64,000 nucleotides of DNA from Proluteimonas flavola. Its GTDB lineage: Bacteria; Pseudomonadota; Gammaproteobacteria; Xanthomonadales; Xanthomonadaceae. The notes beneath the pieces are model-generated. The model saw only the letters and a program-made list of their open reading frames with translations. It made no database searches and was not told the DNA's origin. Shown here in pieces: positions 46,292-53,757 of this stretch (position 1 is the first letter of the stretch; every line of letters starts with the position of its first letter). Position numbers and translations under genes: made by a program. The stretch lies in assembly GCF_021191705.1 (NCBI RefSeq), contig NZ_JAIWPU010000003.1, positions 1 to 64,000 on the forward strand, read 5' to 3'.

Positions 46292-46708
46292 ATGACGCTA
46301 CCCCTCGACAACACGCCCACGACCGAAGCCCGCATGCTCGAGATCGTGTTCCCCGACCACACCAACCATCTGGGCACGCTGTTCGGCGGCACCGCACTGG
46401 CGTGGATGGACAAGGCCGCCTTCATCGCCGCGTCGCGTTACGCGCGTCGCACCGTGGTGACCGCGCGCTCGGAACAGGTCGACTTCAAGCTGCCGATCCG
46501 GCAGGGCCAGCTGGTGGAGACGATCGCGCGCGTGGTCGAGGTCGGCCGCACGTCGATGCAGGTGGAGGTGGAACTGGTGGCCGAAGACCTGCTCAGCGGC
46601 GACCGCGAAGTCTGCACGCGCGGCCGCTTCGTGATGATCGCGCTCGATGGCCGCGGCCGCCCGGCACAGGTCGCGCAGTTGCCGGCCAATGACGGCGACG
46701 CGGCATGA
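46292..46708 (+). CDS. Hotdog-fold acyl-CoA thioesterase (YciA/BACH type)
   Basis: 138 residues with a single hotdog domain. The signature PDHTNHLGTLFGGTALAWMD holds the catalytic Asn and Asp region, followed by VTARSEQVDFKLPI and ARVVEVGRTSMQVEVEL. It hydrolyses acyl-CoA thioesters in the cytosol. The stop overlaps the ATG of a 31-codon membrane peptide gene. Confidence 0.9.
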   Translation: MTLPLDNTPTTEARMLEIVFPDHTNHLGTLFGGTALAWMDKAAFIAASRYARRTVVTARSEQVDFKLPIRQGQLVETIARVVEVGRTSMQVEVELVAEDLLSGDREVCTRGRFVMIALDGRGRPAQVAQLPANDGDAA

Positions 46709-46800
46709 GCGACATCACGCTGCTGCAATGGATCGGCCTCGGGCTGGGCCTGGGCATCCTCTACGCGGCGGTGCGCGCATGGTGGGACCGGCGCCGCTGA
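46705..46800 (+). CDS. 31-residue single-pass membrane peptide
   Basis: The frame reads MSDITLLQWIGLGLGLGILY then AAVRAWWDRRR and a stop. It has one hydrophobic helix (about 6-22) with a Gly-rich face and a positively charged tail, so the N-terminus is probably outside. The ATG overlaps the thioesterase stop (ATGA), the arrangement of a coupled gene rather than a chance frame. Function is unknown. Confidence 0.6.
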   Translation: MSDITLLQWIGLGLGLGILYAAVRAWWDRRR

Positions 46801-46900
46801 CTTCCAGTGACCTGGCGCCGTCGGAAAAGAAGTCCCTGGTGCGACGACGGGGAGAGCGTCCGCCTGTACCGTCTCCCGGCGGCTCCCCGAAAGTCGCTGG

Positions 46901-46975
46901 GCCCCGGCCTGCGCCGGGGCGACGGATTGCGAATGCACGGACCGCCGCAAAGCAGGGCCCCGGCTTTTGCGGGGC
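46901..46975. repeat. Paired GCCCCGGC hairpins
   Basis: GCCCCGGC-CTGC-GCCGGGGC (46901-46920) is a perfect hairpin, followed about 36 bp later by GCCCCGGCTTTTGCGGGGC (46957-46975). Intergenic pairs of this sort recur in xanthomonad genomes. The pair lies between convergent genes and may terminate transcription from both sides. Confidence 0.5.
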
Positions 46976-47069
46976 GAGCGATGACGCGGGTTTGCGTGTC
47001 CACAGGCCCGGCCCGCAGGGTGGCCGCAACGCGGCCACGCGACGTGCGGCGGGATCGTAAACAGGGTTC

Positions 47070-47963
47070 TCAGGCCACCGAAGCCCGGTAGATCGACTCG
47101 ATCGCCTTGTCGAGCGACGCATTGAAGTCGTCGTCGCTCTGCTGCGCGCTCAGGCCTTCGGTCAGCGCGCGGCTGAAACTGGCGACCACGCCCGGGTTCT
47201 TCGCCAGGCGCGCATTCGCGTCGTCGCGGGCGTAGCCGCCCGACAACGCGACGACCTTCAGCACGCTCGGGTGGTCGACCAGTGCCTGGAAGAAGCCGTC
47301 GACCTCCGGAAGGGTGAGCTTGAGGATCACCGGGGTCGACGGGGCCACCTTGTCGAGGCGCTCGAGCAGGCCCTGCTTCAGCGTGGTCTCGATGTCGGCC
47401 TTGTCGGCGGCGTTGATGTCGACTTCCGGTTCGATGATCGGCACCAGGCCGGCGTCGAGCACCTGCTGGCCGAGTTCGAACTGCTGGTCGAGCACCGCGG
47501 CGATGCCGGCGGCGTTGTTCTGCTTGATGACCGAACGTTCCTTGGTGCCGAACACGCCTTTGGCCCTGGCGCGCGCGAGCAGGTCCGACAGGCCCGGGAT
47601 CGGCTTGAGCAGCTGCACGCCGTCGGCTTCGTCTTCCAGACCCTTGTCGATCTTCAGGAACGGCACGACGCCCTTGACCTGCCACAGGTACTCGGCGGCG
47701 CCCTGGCCTTCGAACGCATCGTCGAGCGTGCGCTCGAACAGGATGGCGCCGAACACGCGCTCGCCGCTGAAGGCGGGGCTGGTGACGATGCGGGTGCGCA
47801 TCGCATGGACGAGGCCGAACATCTCCGCGTCGTCCGCGTACTCGGTTTCGTCGATGCCGTAGAGCTTGAGCGCCTTGGGCGTGCTGCCGCCGCTCTGGTC
47901 GAGGGCGGCGATGAAGCCCTGGCCCGACTTGATCCTGTCCAGCTGTTCCTGATGTACGGCCAC
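47070..47963 (-). CDS. Class I fructose-bisphosphate aldolase (FdaB type)
   Basis: 297 residues from a GTG start with AGGA upstream. It has IAALDQSGGSTPKALKLYG near the N-terminus, VPFLKIDKGLED, then VPIIEPEVDI and PVILKLTLPE with the Schiff-base Lys, and VVALSGGYARDDA. This short class I type is the one known from Staphylococcus and several proteobacteria, not the metal-dependent class II enzyme. It cleaves fructose 1,6-bisphosphate in glycolysis and gluconeogenesis. It is divergent from metN. Confidence 0.93.
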   Translation of the reverse strand: MAVHQEQLDRIKSGQGFIAALDQSGGSTPKALKLYGIDETEYADDAEMFGLVHAMRTRIVTSPAFSGERVFGAILFERTLDDAFEGQGAAEYLWQVKGVVPFLKIDKGLEDEADGVQLLKPIPGLSDLLARARAKGVFGTKERSVIKQNNAAGIAAVLDQQFELGQQVLDAGLVPIIEPEVDINAADKADIETTLKQGLLERLDKVAPSTPVILKLTLPEVDGFFQALVDHPSVLKVVALSGGYARDDANARLAKNPGVVASFSRALTEGLSAQQSDDDFNASLDKAIESIYRASVA

Positions 47964-48163
47964 GTGCTTGAGTCCTGTGCGATCGGTGGGAGACCCGGGC
48001 CGGGGATGATACCGTCCCGCGCCGCCGGGGACGGTCGACGCCGCCGCCAGTGGATTCCGGAACGCTGCACCCGTATGCCTGGGTCTTCGACAGACGCATG
48101 TCGGGTCATGCCGCAACGCGCCCGCCCTGCTAGGCTGCCCGGCCGCCTGCCCACCCTGTCGCC

Positions 48164-49171
48164 GTGATCCGTTTCGAAGGCATCCACAAGTCGTATTCCG
48201 CCGCCGGGCGCGAGACCGTCGCCCTGCATCCGCTCGATCTCACGATCGAGGCCGGCGAGGTGTTCGGCATCGTCGGCCACTCGGGCGCGGGCAAATCGAC
48301 CCTGCTGCGGCTGATCAACGGGCTGGAGACGCCGAGCGGCGGCCGCCTGACCGTCGATGGCCGTCGCCTCGACACGCTCGATGGCGACGGCCTGCGGACC
48401 CTGCGCCGGCGCGTGGGCATGATCTTCCAGCACTTCAACCTGCTGTCGTCGAAGACCGTGGTCGACAACGTCGCGTTTCCGCTGCGCCTGGCCGGCGTGT
48501 CGAAAGCGCAGGCGCGCACGCGTGCGCAGGAACTGCTGGCGCGCGTGGGACTGGAAGCGCACCGCGACAAATACCCGGCGCAGCTCTCGGGCGGCCAGAA
48601 GCAGCGCGTCGGCGTGGCGCGTGCGCTCGCGACCGAGCCGAAGATCCTGCTGTGCGACGAGGCCACCAGCGCGCTCGATCCGCAGACCACCGCTTCGGTG
48701 CTGCAGCTGCTCGACGGCATCAACCGCGAGCTGGGTCTCACCATCGTGCTGATCACCCACGAGATGGACGTGATCCGCCGGGTCTGCGACCGGGTCGCGG
48801 TGCTCGATGCCGGGCACCTGGTCGAGCTGGGGCCGGTGCGGCAGGTGTTCCTGCATCCGCAGCACCCGACCACGCGCCGCTTCGTCGCCGAGAGCGAGGC
48901 GATCGACGAGAACGACCAGCACGCGCAGTACGCGGCGATCCCAGGACGCCTGCTGCGGCTGACCTTCACCGGCGACGGCACCTGGCAGCCGGTGCTGGGC
49001 CGGGTCGCGCGCGAGACCGGGATCGACTACACGATCCTGGCCGGGCGCATCGACCGGATCAAGGCCCTGCCCTACGGCCAGCTGACGCTGGCGCTGACCG
49101 GTGGCGACGTCGAGGCCGCGCAGGCGGCGTTCGCCGCCGCCGGCGTCGAGATCGAGGAACTGCGCCGATGA
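48164..49171 (+). CDS. metN: Methionine ABC transporter, ATP-binding protein
   Basis: 335 residues from a GTG start. Walker A is GHSGAGKST (about 38-46), the signature motif LSGGQKQR (about 142) and Walker [13 protein letters not shown]. The C-terminal NIL domain (about 260-335), which binds methionine and inhibits the transporter, is present ([32 protein letters not shown] in two parts). The stop overlaps the metI start (ATGA). No SAM riboswitch or MetJ-type site was recognised upstream. Confidence 0.94.
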   Translation: MIRFEGIHKSYSAAGRETVALHPLDLTIEAGEVFGIVGHSGAGKSTLLRLINGLETPSGGRLTVDGRRLDTLDGDGLRTLRRRVGMIFQHFNLLSSKTVVDNVAFPLRLAGVSKAQARTRAQELLARVGLEAHRDKYPAQLSGGQKQRVGVARALATEPKILLCDEATSALDPQTTASVLQLLDGINRELGLTIVLITHEMDVIRRVCDRVAVLDAGHLVELGPVRQVFLHPQHPTTRRFVAESEAIDENDQHAQYAAIPGRLLRLTFTGDGTWQPVLGRVARETGIDYTILAGRIDRIKALPYGQLTLALTGGDVEAAQAAFAAAGVEIEELRR

Positions 49172-49854
49172 ACACGCTCGCCAGCCGCTGGTTCCCCAAC
49201 CTGGACGCCGGCAAGTGGGTCGAGATCGGCCAGACCACCGTCGAAACCCTGCTGATGCTGGCCGGCTCGCTGCCGCTGACCCTGCTGATCGGCCTGCCGC
49301 TGGGCGTGCTGCTGTTCCTCACCGGGCCGCGCCAGCTGCACGCGCGGCCGGCGCTGTACGGGGTGCTGGCGCTGGTGGTGAACCTGCTGCGCTCGGTGCC
49401 CTTCATCATCCTGATGATCGTGCTGATCCCCGTCACCCTGAAGGCCGTGGGCACGTCGCTGGGCGTGCGCGGCGCGATCCTGCCACTGGTCGTCGGCGCG
49501 GCGCCGTTCTACGCGCGGCTGGTGGAGACGGCGCTGCGCGAGGTGGACCGCGGCATCATCGAGGCCTCGCTGGCGATGGGCGCCACCACGCGCCAGCTGG
49601 TCGCCCGCGTGCTGCTGCCCGAAGCGCTGCCCGGCCTGATCGCCGGCGCCACGGTGACCACGATCGCGCTGATCGGCTTCACCGCGATGGGCGGCGCGAT
49701 CGGTTCCGGCGGTCTCGGCGACCTCGCCTACCGCGAAGGCTACCAGCGCTCGCGCACCGACATCGCCGTGGTCGCGGTGGTCGCGCTGCTGGTCATGGTG
49801 CAGGTGCTGCAGATGGTGGGGGACCGGCTGGTGGCGCGGTTCACGCGGCGGTAG
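49168..49854 (+). CDS. metI: Methionine ABC transporter, permease
   Basis: 228 residues with five predicted TM segments. The coupling EAA loop reads [27 protein letters not shown] (about 131-157, in two parts), and the C-terminal part has [25 protein letters not shown], typical of MetI. It overlaps metN by 4 bp. It is separated from metQ by a 276-bp gap filled with a dispersed palindromic repeat. Confidence 0.95.
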   Translation: MNTLASRWFPNLDAGKWVEIGQTTVETLLMLAGSLPLTLLIGLPLGVLLFLTGPRQLHARPALYGVLALVVNLLRSVPFIILMIVLIPVTLKAVGTSLGVRGAILPLVVGAAPFYARLVETALREVDRGIIEASLAMGATTRQLVARVLLPEALPGLIAGATVTTIALIGFTAMGGAIGSGGLGDLAYREGYQRSRTDIAVVAVVALLVMVQVLQMVGDRLVARFTRR

Positions 49855-49867
49855 GAGCCCGCTTGAA

Positions 49868-50036
49868 GCCCGCCCCCGCGTGCGGGGGAGGGTTGGGTGG
49901 GGGCGAAGCTTCAGGCCTCCTGACATCGGATCCGAGCGATCGCACGGAGAGCTTTTCCGCAGCCGGACGGCTTGCCCCCATCCCGGCCTTCCACCCGTAA
50001 AGGGCGCAATGCCCCGCGCGCGGGGGAAAGAGCGGT
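49868..50036. repeat. Dispersed palindromic repeat, copy B
   Basis: Same order of blocks as copy A (20079-20260): GCGGGGGAGGGTTGGGTGGG at the left and CTTGCCCCCATCCCGGCC, AAAGGGCGCAATGCCCC and CGCGGGGGAAAG at the right, with a divergent middle. It sits inside the metI-metQ gap and may set the metNI to metQ expression ratio. Confidence 0.65.
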
Positions 50037-50130
50037 CTGCTGCTTCCCCACACACTGATTTCCACCCCCGGACTCGATCCCCGCGCGCGACCCCCGATAC
50101 TGGTCGGCCCCTCGTCTCACCGGATCCGAC

Positions 50131-50934
50131 ATGGCCCTGCTGCCCCGCCTCGCCACTGCCGCCCTGCTGCTGTCCGCCCTCGCCGGTTGCGGTGGTTCCG
50201 GGTCCGGCGCGAACGGCGAACGCCTGACCATCGCCGCGACCGCGGTGCCGCATGCCGAGATCCTCGAGGTGGTCAAGCCGCTGCTCGCCGACGAGGGCGT
50301 CGACCTGCAGGTGCGCATCTTCAACGACTACGTGCAGCCCAACGACCAGGTCGTGCAGGGCCAGATCGACGTCAACTATTTCCAGACCGAGCCCTACCTC
50401 GACGCCTACAACCGCGACCGTGGCACCGATCTGACCACGCTCGCCGGCGTGCACATCGAGCCCTTCGGCGCGTACTCGCGTCGCTACACCTCGCTCGACG
50501 CGGTGCCGGATGGCGCCGACGTGGTGATCCCGAACGATCCGAGCAACAACAGCCGCGCGTTGATCCTGCTGCACCACAGCGGCGTGATCACGCTGAAGGA
50601 TCCGGACGACGCACTGGCGACACTGCGCGACATCACCGCGAATCCGAAGCACCTGAAGTTCCGCGAGCTCGACGCGGCGATGCTGCCGCGCGTGCTCGAC
50701 CAGGTGGACCTCGCGCTGATCAATACCAATTACGCGCTCGACGCCGGCCTCGACCCGGCGACCGACGCGCTCGCCATCGAGGGCAAGGAGTCGCCGTACG
50801 TGAACTTCCTGGTCGGCCCGCCGGATGCCGCCGACGACCCGCGCGTGCGCAAGCTGATCGCGGCATTGACCAGCGAACAGGTCCGCGCCTTCATCCAGGA
50901 CACGTACAAGGACGCGGTGATCCCGGCGTTCTGA
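50131..50934 (+). CDS. metQ: Methionine ABC transporter, substrate-binding lipoprotein
   Basis: 267 residues. The signal ends in a lipobox (ALAGC20). The mature part is of the NlpA/MetQ family: IAATAVPHAEILEVVKPLL, FNDYVQPNDQVVQGQIDVNYFQTEPYL, HIEPFGAYSRRY, VIPNDPSNNSRALILL and LINTNYALDAGLDP. It delivers methionine to MetNI. It lies downstream of a repeat in the same transcription direction. Confidence 0.94.
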   Translation: MALLPRLATAALLLSALAGCGGSGSGANGERLTIAATAVPHAEILEVVKPLLADEGVDLQVRIFNDYVQPNDQVVQGQIDVNYFQTEPYLDAYNRDRGTDLTTLAGVHIEPFGAYSRRYTSLDAVPDGADVVIPNDPSNNSRALILLHHSGVITLKDPDDALATLRDITANPKHLKFRELDAAMLPRVLDQVDLALINTNYALDAGLDPATDALAIEGKESPYVNFLVGPPDAADDPRVRKLIAALTSEQVRAFIQDTYKDAVIPAF

Positions 50935-50952
50935 GAAGCCGCAGATCGGAAC

Positions 50953-50975
50953 GACGCCCCGACCGGGGGGCGACG
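50953..50975. terminator. GC hairpin between metQ and pncA
   Basis: GACGCCCCGACCGGGGGGCG forms a 6-7-bp GC stem 18 bp after the metQ stop, followed by GCTTTCC. The neighbouring genes are convergent, so it can serve both. Confidence 0.45.
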
Positions 50976-51072
50976 CTTTCCGATGTCGCCGAAGATCAAG
51001 CAGGGAAGCAGGTCCCCCGCTGCGGGAGGGACGCCATGGAGACGATGTCGCCCCCATGCGCCGCGGCGACGC

Positions 51073-51657
51073 TCACGCGTCGCCGTCGATCGCGATGCCG
51101 ATGTTCCGCAGCGCCAGCCGCGTCGGCGCGTCGGCATCCTGCGCCGACCACAGCACGCAGTAGTCGCGCGCCAGCCCGCACACGTGCACCTCGGCGATGC
51201 CGCGCTCGCGCAGCCAGCCGGCCAGTCCGGTCGGGGGCCGGCCGCCGCCGGGACCGTGGTTGCCGCGGAACGCGCTGTAGGAATCGACGTCCGGATCGGT
51301 GCCCTTGCGCAGGACCAGCTCGGCCGGGGTCCAGTCCACGCGCGCGTCGAGCACCGCGCCCGCCGTGCCCTGCACGCAGTGGTCGGGCCACAGCACCTGC
51401 GGCCGGCCATGCAGGTCGATCGTCGAGAACGGCGCCTGCCCGGGATGGCTGGATGCGAACGAGGCATGCCCGGGCGGATGCCAGTCCTGGGTCGCGACCA
51501 CGGTGCGATAGCGGCGGGACGCCAGCAGCGCGGCGATGCCCGGCACGACGGCATCGCCGTCATGGCAGGCCAGCGCGCCGCCGGGCATGAAGTCCGGCTG
51601 CAGGTCGATCACGAGCAGGGCGGTGTCGGCATCGGGCGGAGGCAGGACTTCGGGCAT
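51073..51657 (-). CDS. pncA: Nicotinamidase (isochorismatase family)
   Basis: 194 residues. Catalytic D18 lies in VIDLQPDFM. The metal site is in TQDWHPPGHASFASSHPG, the catalytic Lys in LRKGTDPDVDSYSAF, and the nucleophile Cys in VCGLARDYCV, preceded by the cis-peptide region. It converts nicotinamide to nicotinic acid for NAD salvage. Arg replaces the more usual Thr in VCGLATDYCV. A short tandem repeat (CGCCGGTCCCGCAA, twice, near 51710) lies upstream. Confidence 0.92.
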   Translation of the reverse strand: MPEVLPPPDADTALLVIDLQPDFMPGGALACHDGDAVVPGIAALLASRRYRTVVATQDWHPPGHASFASSHPGQAPFSTIDLHGRPQVLWPDHCVQGTAGAVLDARVDWTPAELVLRKGTDPDVDSYSAFRGNHGPGGGRPPTGLAGWLRERGIAEVHVCGLARDYCVLWSAQDADAPTRLALRNIGIAIDGDA

Positions 51658-51823
51658 GGCGTGCCGGCGGCGTCATCGTCGAGCCGCATGTTGGCACGGA
51701 CACAGGGCGCCGGTCCCGCAACGCCGGTCCCGCAACGCCGGGTGTGCGACCGCGCGAGGTGTGCGGACGATGGGACGATAAAGCCGCCCATGCGTCCGGC
51801 ACCCCAGTGTCGCGCTGGGCGAC

Positions 51824-53710
51824 CTATTGCCGCGCGGTCAGGCTGACGCCGCGGTAGCCCGTCGCACCGCCGGTCAGCTTGATGTAGTAGATGCCCGCCT
51901 GCGGCGCGGTGAACCGCACGGTGTGGGCGGTACCGGTCCGCACCGAGCGTGCGTCGTAGTCGGCCGTCGTCGGCTCGCTGTCGCGCTTGACGTGGAGGCT
52001 GACGTTGCCGGTGCCGCCCAGGGCCAGGATCGACAGCGTGGCACCGGCCCGGGCTTCGAACGCGTACAGCGTCTCGCGCAGTTCGCCGTCCGCCAGGCCG
52101 GTCCGGGCGACGCCGTTGGCCAGCGGCAGCGCGACGGGCGTGCAGTCATCGACCGCCGGGTCGCACGGCACCTCCAGCGCCTTGGTCAGCGCCAGGCTGG
52201 CATCGACGATGCCGGTGCCGATCGGCCGGGTGCTCGGCGGCACGACCGGGAACGGGCGCGAGGTCTGCTTCAGCAGGGTCTCCATGTCCGCCGGGCTCAG
52301 CACCGGCCTGCCGGCCTCGGCCAGCGCGCTCTGCACCAGCGCCACGGTCGCCGCGACGTGCGGCGCCGCCATCGAGGTGCCGGCCTTGCCGGTGTTGACG
52401 TACTCGCCACCGCTCGGGACGGTCTCCCCGCTGTAGCCGGCCTGGACGACGTAGCCGTCCCAGCCGTCGTTGCCGGTGTCCTCGTTGCCGCCACCGCCCG
52501 GGCCGGAGAGATCGACCGCCGGGCCGTAGTTGGAGTAGGCGGCGATGCCGCCGGTGATGCGCGTGGCGCCCACGGTGACCACGTTGGCGCAGTTGGCGGG
52601 CGTGAAGTTGGCGGTGTTGGCGGCGCTGTTGCCGGCGGCGACCACGACCACGCTGCCATTGGCCACCGCGGTGTCGATCGCGCCCTGCATGGTCGCGCTG
52701 CAGGCACCGCTTCCGCCGAGGCTGAGATTGATGACCTCGGCGGGATGGGCGTTGTCGGGCACGCCCTCGACGCTGCCGCCCGAGGCCCAGACGACGGCAT
52801 CGGAGATGTCGGACATCAGGCCGCCGCAGTAGCCCAGCACGCGGACCGGCAGGACCTGCGCGTCATGGGCAACCCCGGCCCCGCCCAGCGCATTGTCGGT
52901 GAGCTGGGCCACGGTGCCGGCGACGTGGCTGCCGTGCCAGGAACTGGGCGCGGCGGGCAGGCCGCACTGGTTCGTGGCCTCGCGCCAGTCGCCGTAATCG
53001 AGGGCGCCGGGGACGCGCCCGTCGGTGGCGCGCCGCGAGTAGAAACTGCTGCTGATGAAGTCGTAGCCCGGCAGCAGGTGGTCGCCATCCTGCAGGTCGG
53101 GGTGCGCGGGCAGAATGCCGGTGTCGACCACGGCCACCACGGTGCCCGCGCCGGTCGAGGTGTCCCAGGCGGCGGGCGCAACCATGCCGCCGATCGCGTC
53201 ATGCAGATGCCACTGGTAGCCGGCATAGAGCGGATCGTCCGGCACGACCTCGGCCGGCGCGGCGTTCGCCGCCGGGCGGGTCAGCATGCCCACCGGATGC
53301 ATCACCTGGTCGGGCTCGGCGTACTCGACGGCCGGATCGGCGCGCAGTTCGGCGACCAGGCGGGCGAGTTCGGCATCGCCGAGGCGACGCGAGAGCTGCA
53401 CGACCTCGCCGCCGGTCGAAGTCCGCCGCAGGGACTGCGCGGCCAGCGGGCGCGCGCCGGCAATGCCGGCGCGGCCGGCGTGTACGATGCCGGCGCGGTC
53501 GGCAGCGGTGGCCACCGCCAGGCCGCGCGTGCCTGCCTGCCGGTACTTGACGATCAATCGGGTAGGCGCCTGCTGCGGGGCAACCGCCGCGGCCGGGGCC
53601 TCGACCAGGGTGCGGCCGACGGGTCCGGCCGCGGACAGCGCCTGGGAAACCGCCATCGCCAGCAGCGTGCCGGCCGCCAGGCCCAGGGTCTTTGTCGTGT
53701 TCGCGTTCAT
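51824..53710 (-). CDS. Secreted subtilisin-family (S8) serine protease
   Basis: 628 residues. Signal peptide 1-28. An I9-type propeptide (about 50-140: RLIVKYRQ ... VEYAEPDQV) is followed by the catalytic domain with Asp in VVDTGILPAHPDLQ, His in SWHGSHVAGTVA and Ser in GKAGTSMAAPHVA. The C-terminal pre-peptidase domain (about 535-628: LYAFEARAGATLSIL ... GIYYIKLTGG) is normally removed in maturation. It lies 47 bp downstream of the autotransporter adhesin on the same strand and could process the adhesin or act with it outside. Confidence 0.92.
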   Translation of the reverse strand: MNANTTKTLGLAAGTLLAMAVSQALSAAGPVGRTLVEAPAAAVAPQQAPTRLIVKYRQAGTRGLAVATAADRAGIVHAGRAGIAGARPLAAQSLRRTSTGGEVVQLSRRLGDAELARLVAELRADPAVEYAEPDQVMHPVGMLTRPAANAAPAEVVPDDPLYAGYQWHLHDAIGGMVAPAAWDTSTGAGTVVAVVDTGILPAHPDLQDGDHLLPGYDFISSSFYSRRATDGRVPGALDYGDWREATNQCGLPAAPSSWHGSHVAGTVAQLTDNALGGAGVAHDAQVLPVRVLGYCGGLMSDISDAVVWASGGSVEGVPDNAHPAEVINLSLGGSGACSATMQGAIDTAVANGSVVVVAAGNSAANTANFTPANCANVVTVGATRITGGIAAYSNYGPAVDLSGPGGGGNEDTGNDGWDGYVVQAGYSGETVPSGGEYVNTGKAGTSMAAPHVAATVALVQSALAEAGRPVLSPADMETLLKQTSRPFPVVPPSTRPIGTGIVDASLALTKALEVPCDPAVDDCTPVALPLANGVARTGLADGELRETLYAFEARAGATLSILALGGTGNVSLHVKRDSEPTTADYDARSVRTGTAHTVRFTAPQAGIYYIKLTGGATGYRGVSLTARQ

Positions 53711-53757
53711 GGTGTTGTCCGTGTTGGATTGTCGTAGGGAATCCGGAGAGGGGCGCG

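Noticed and set aside
46761-47122. Minus-strand short frames reading like PRRRPGPSDF and VIARPAKAG
   Set aside because: These are translations of the GCCCCGGC hairpin repeats found between genes; the same peptide patterns arise wherever such repeats occur.
51700-51745. CRISPR-like or functional tandem repeat (CGCCGGTCCCGCAA twice)
   Set aside because: Only two and a half units with no spacers; a minor tandem duplication.
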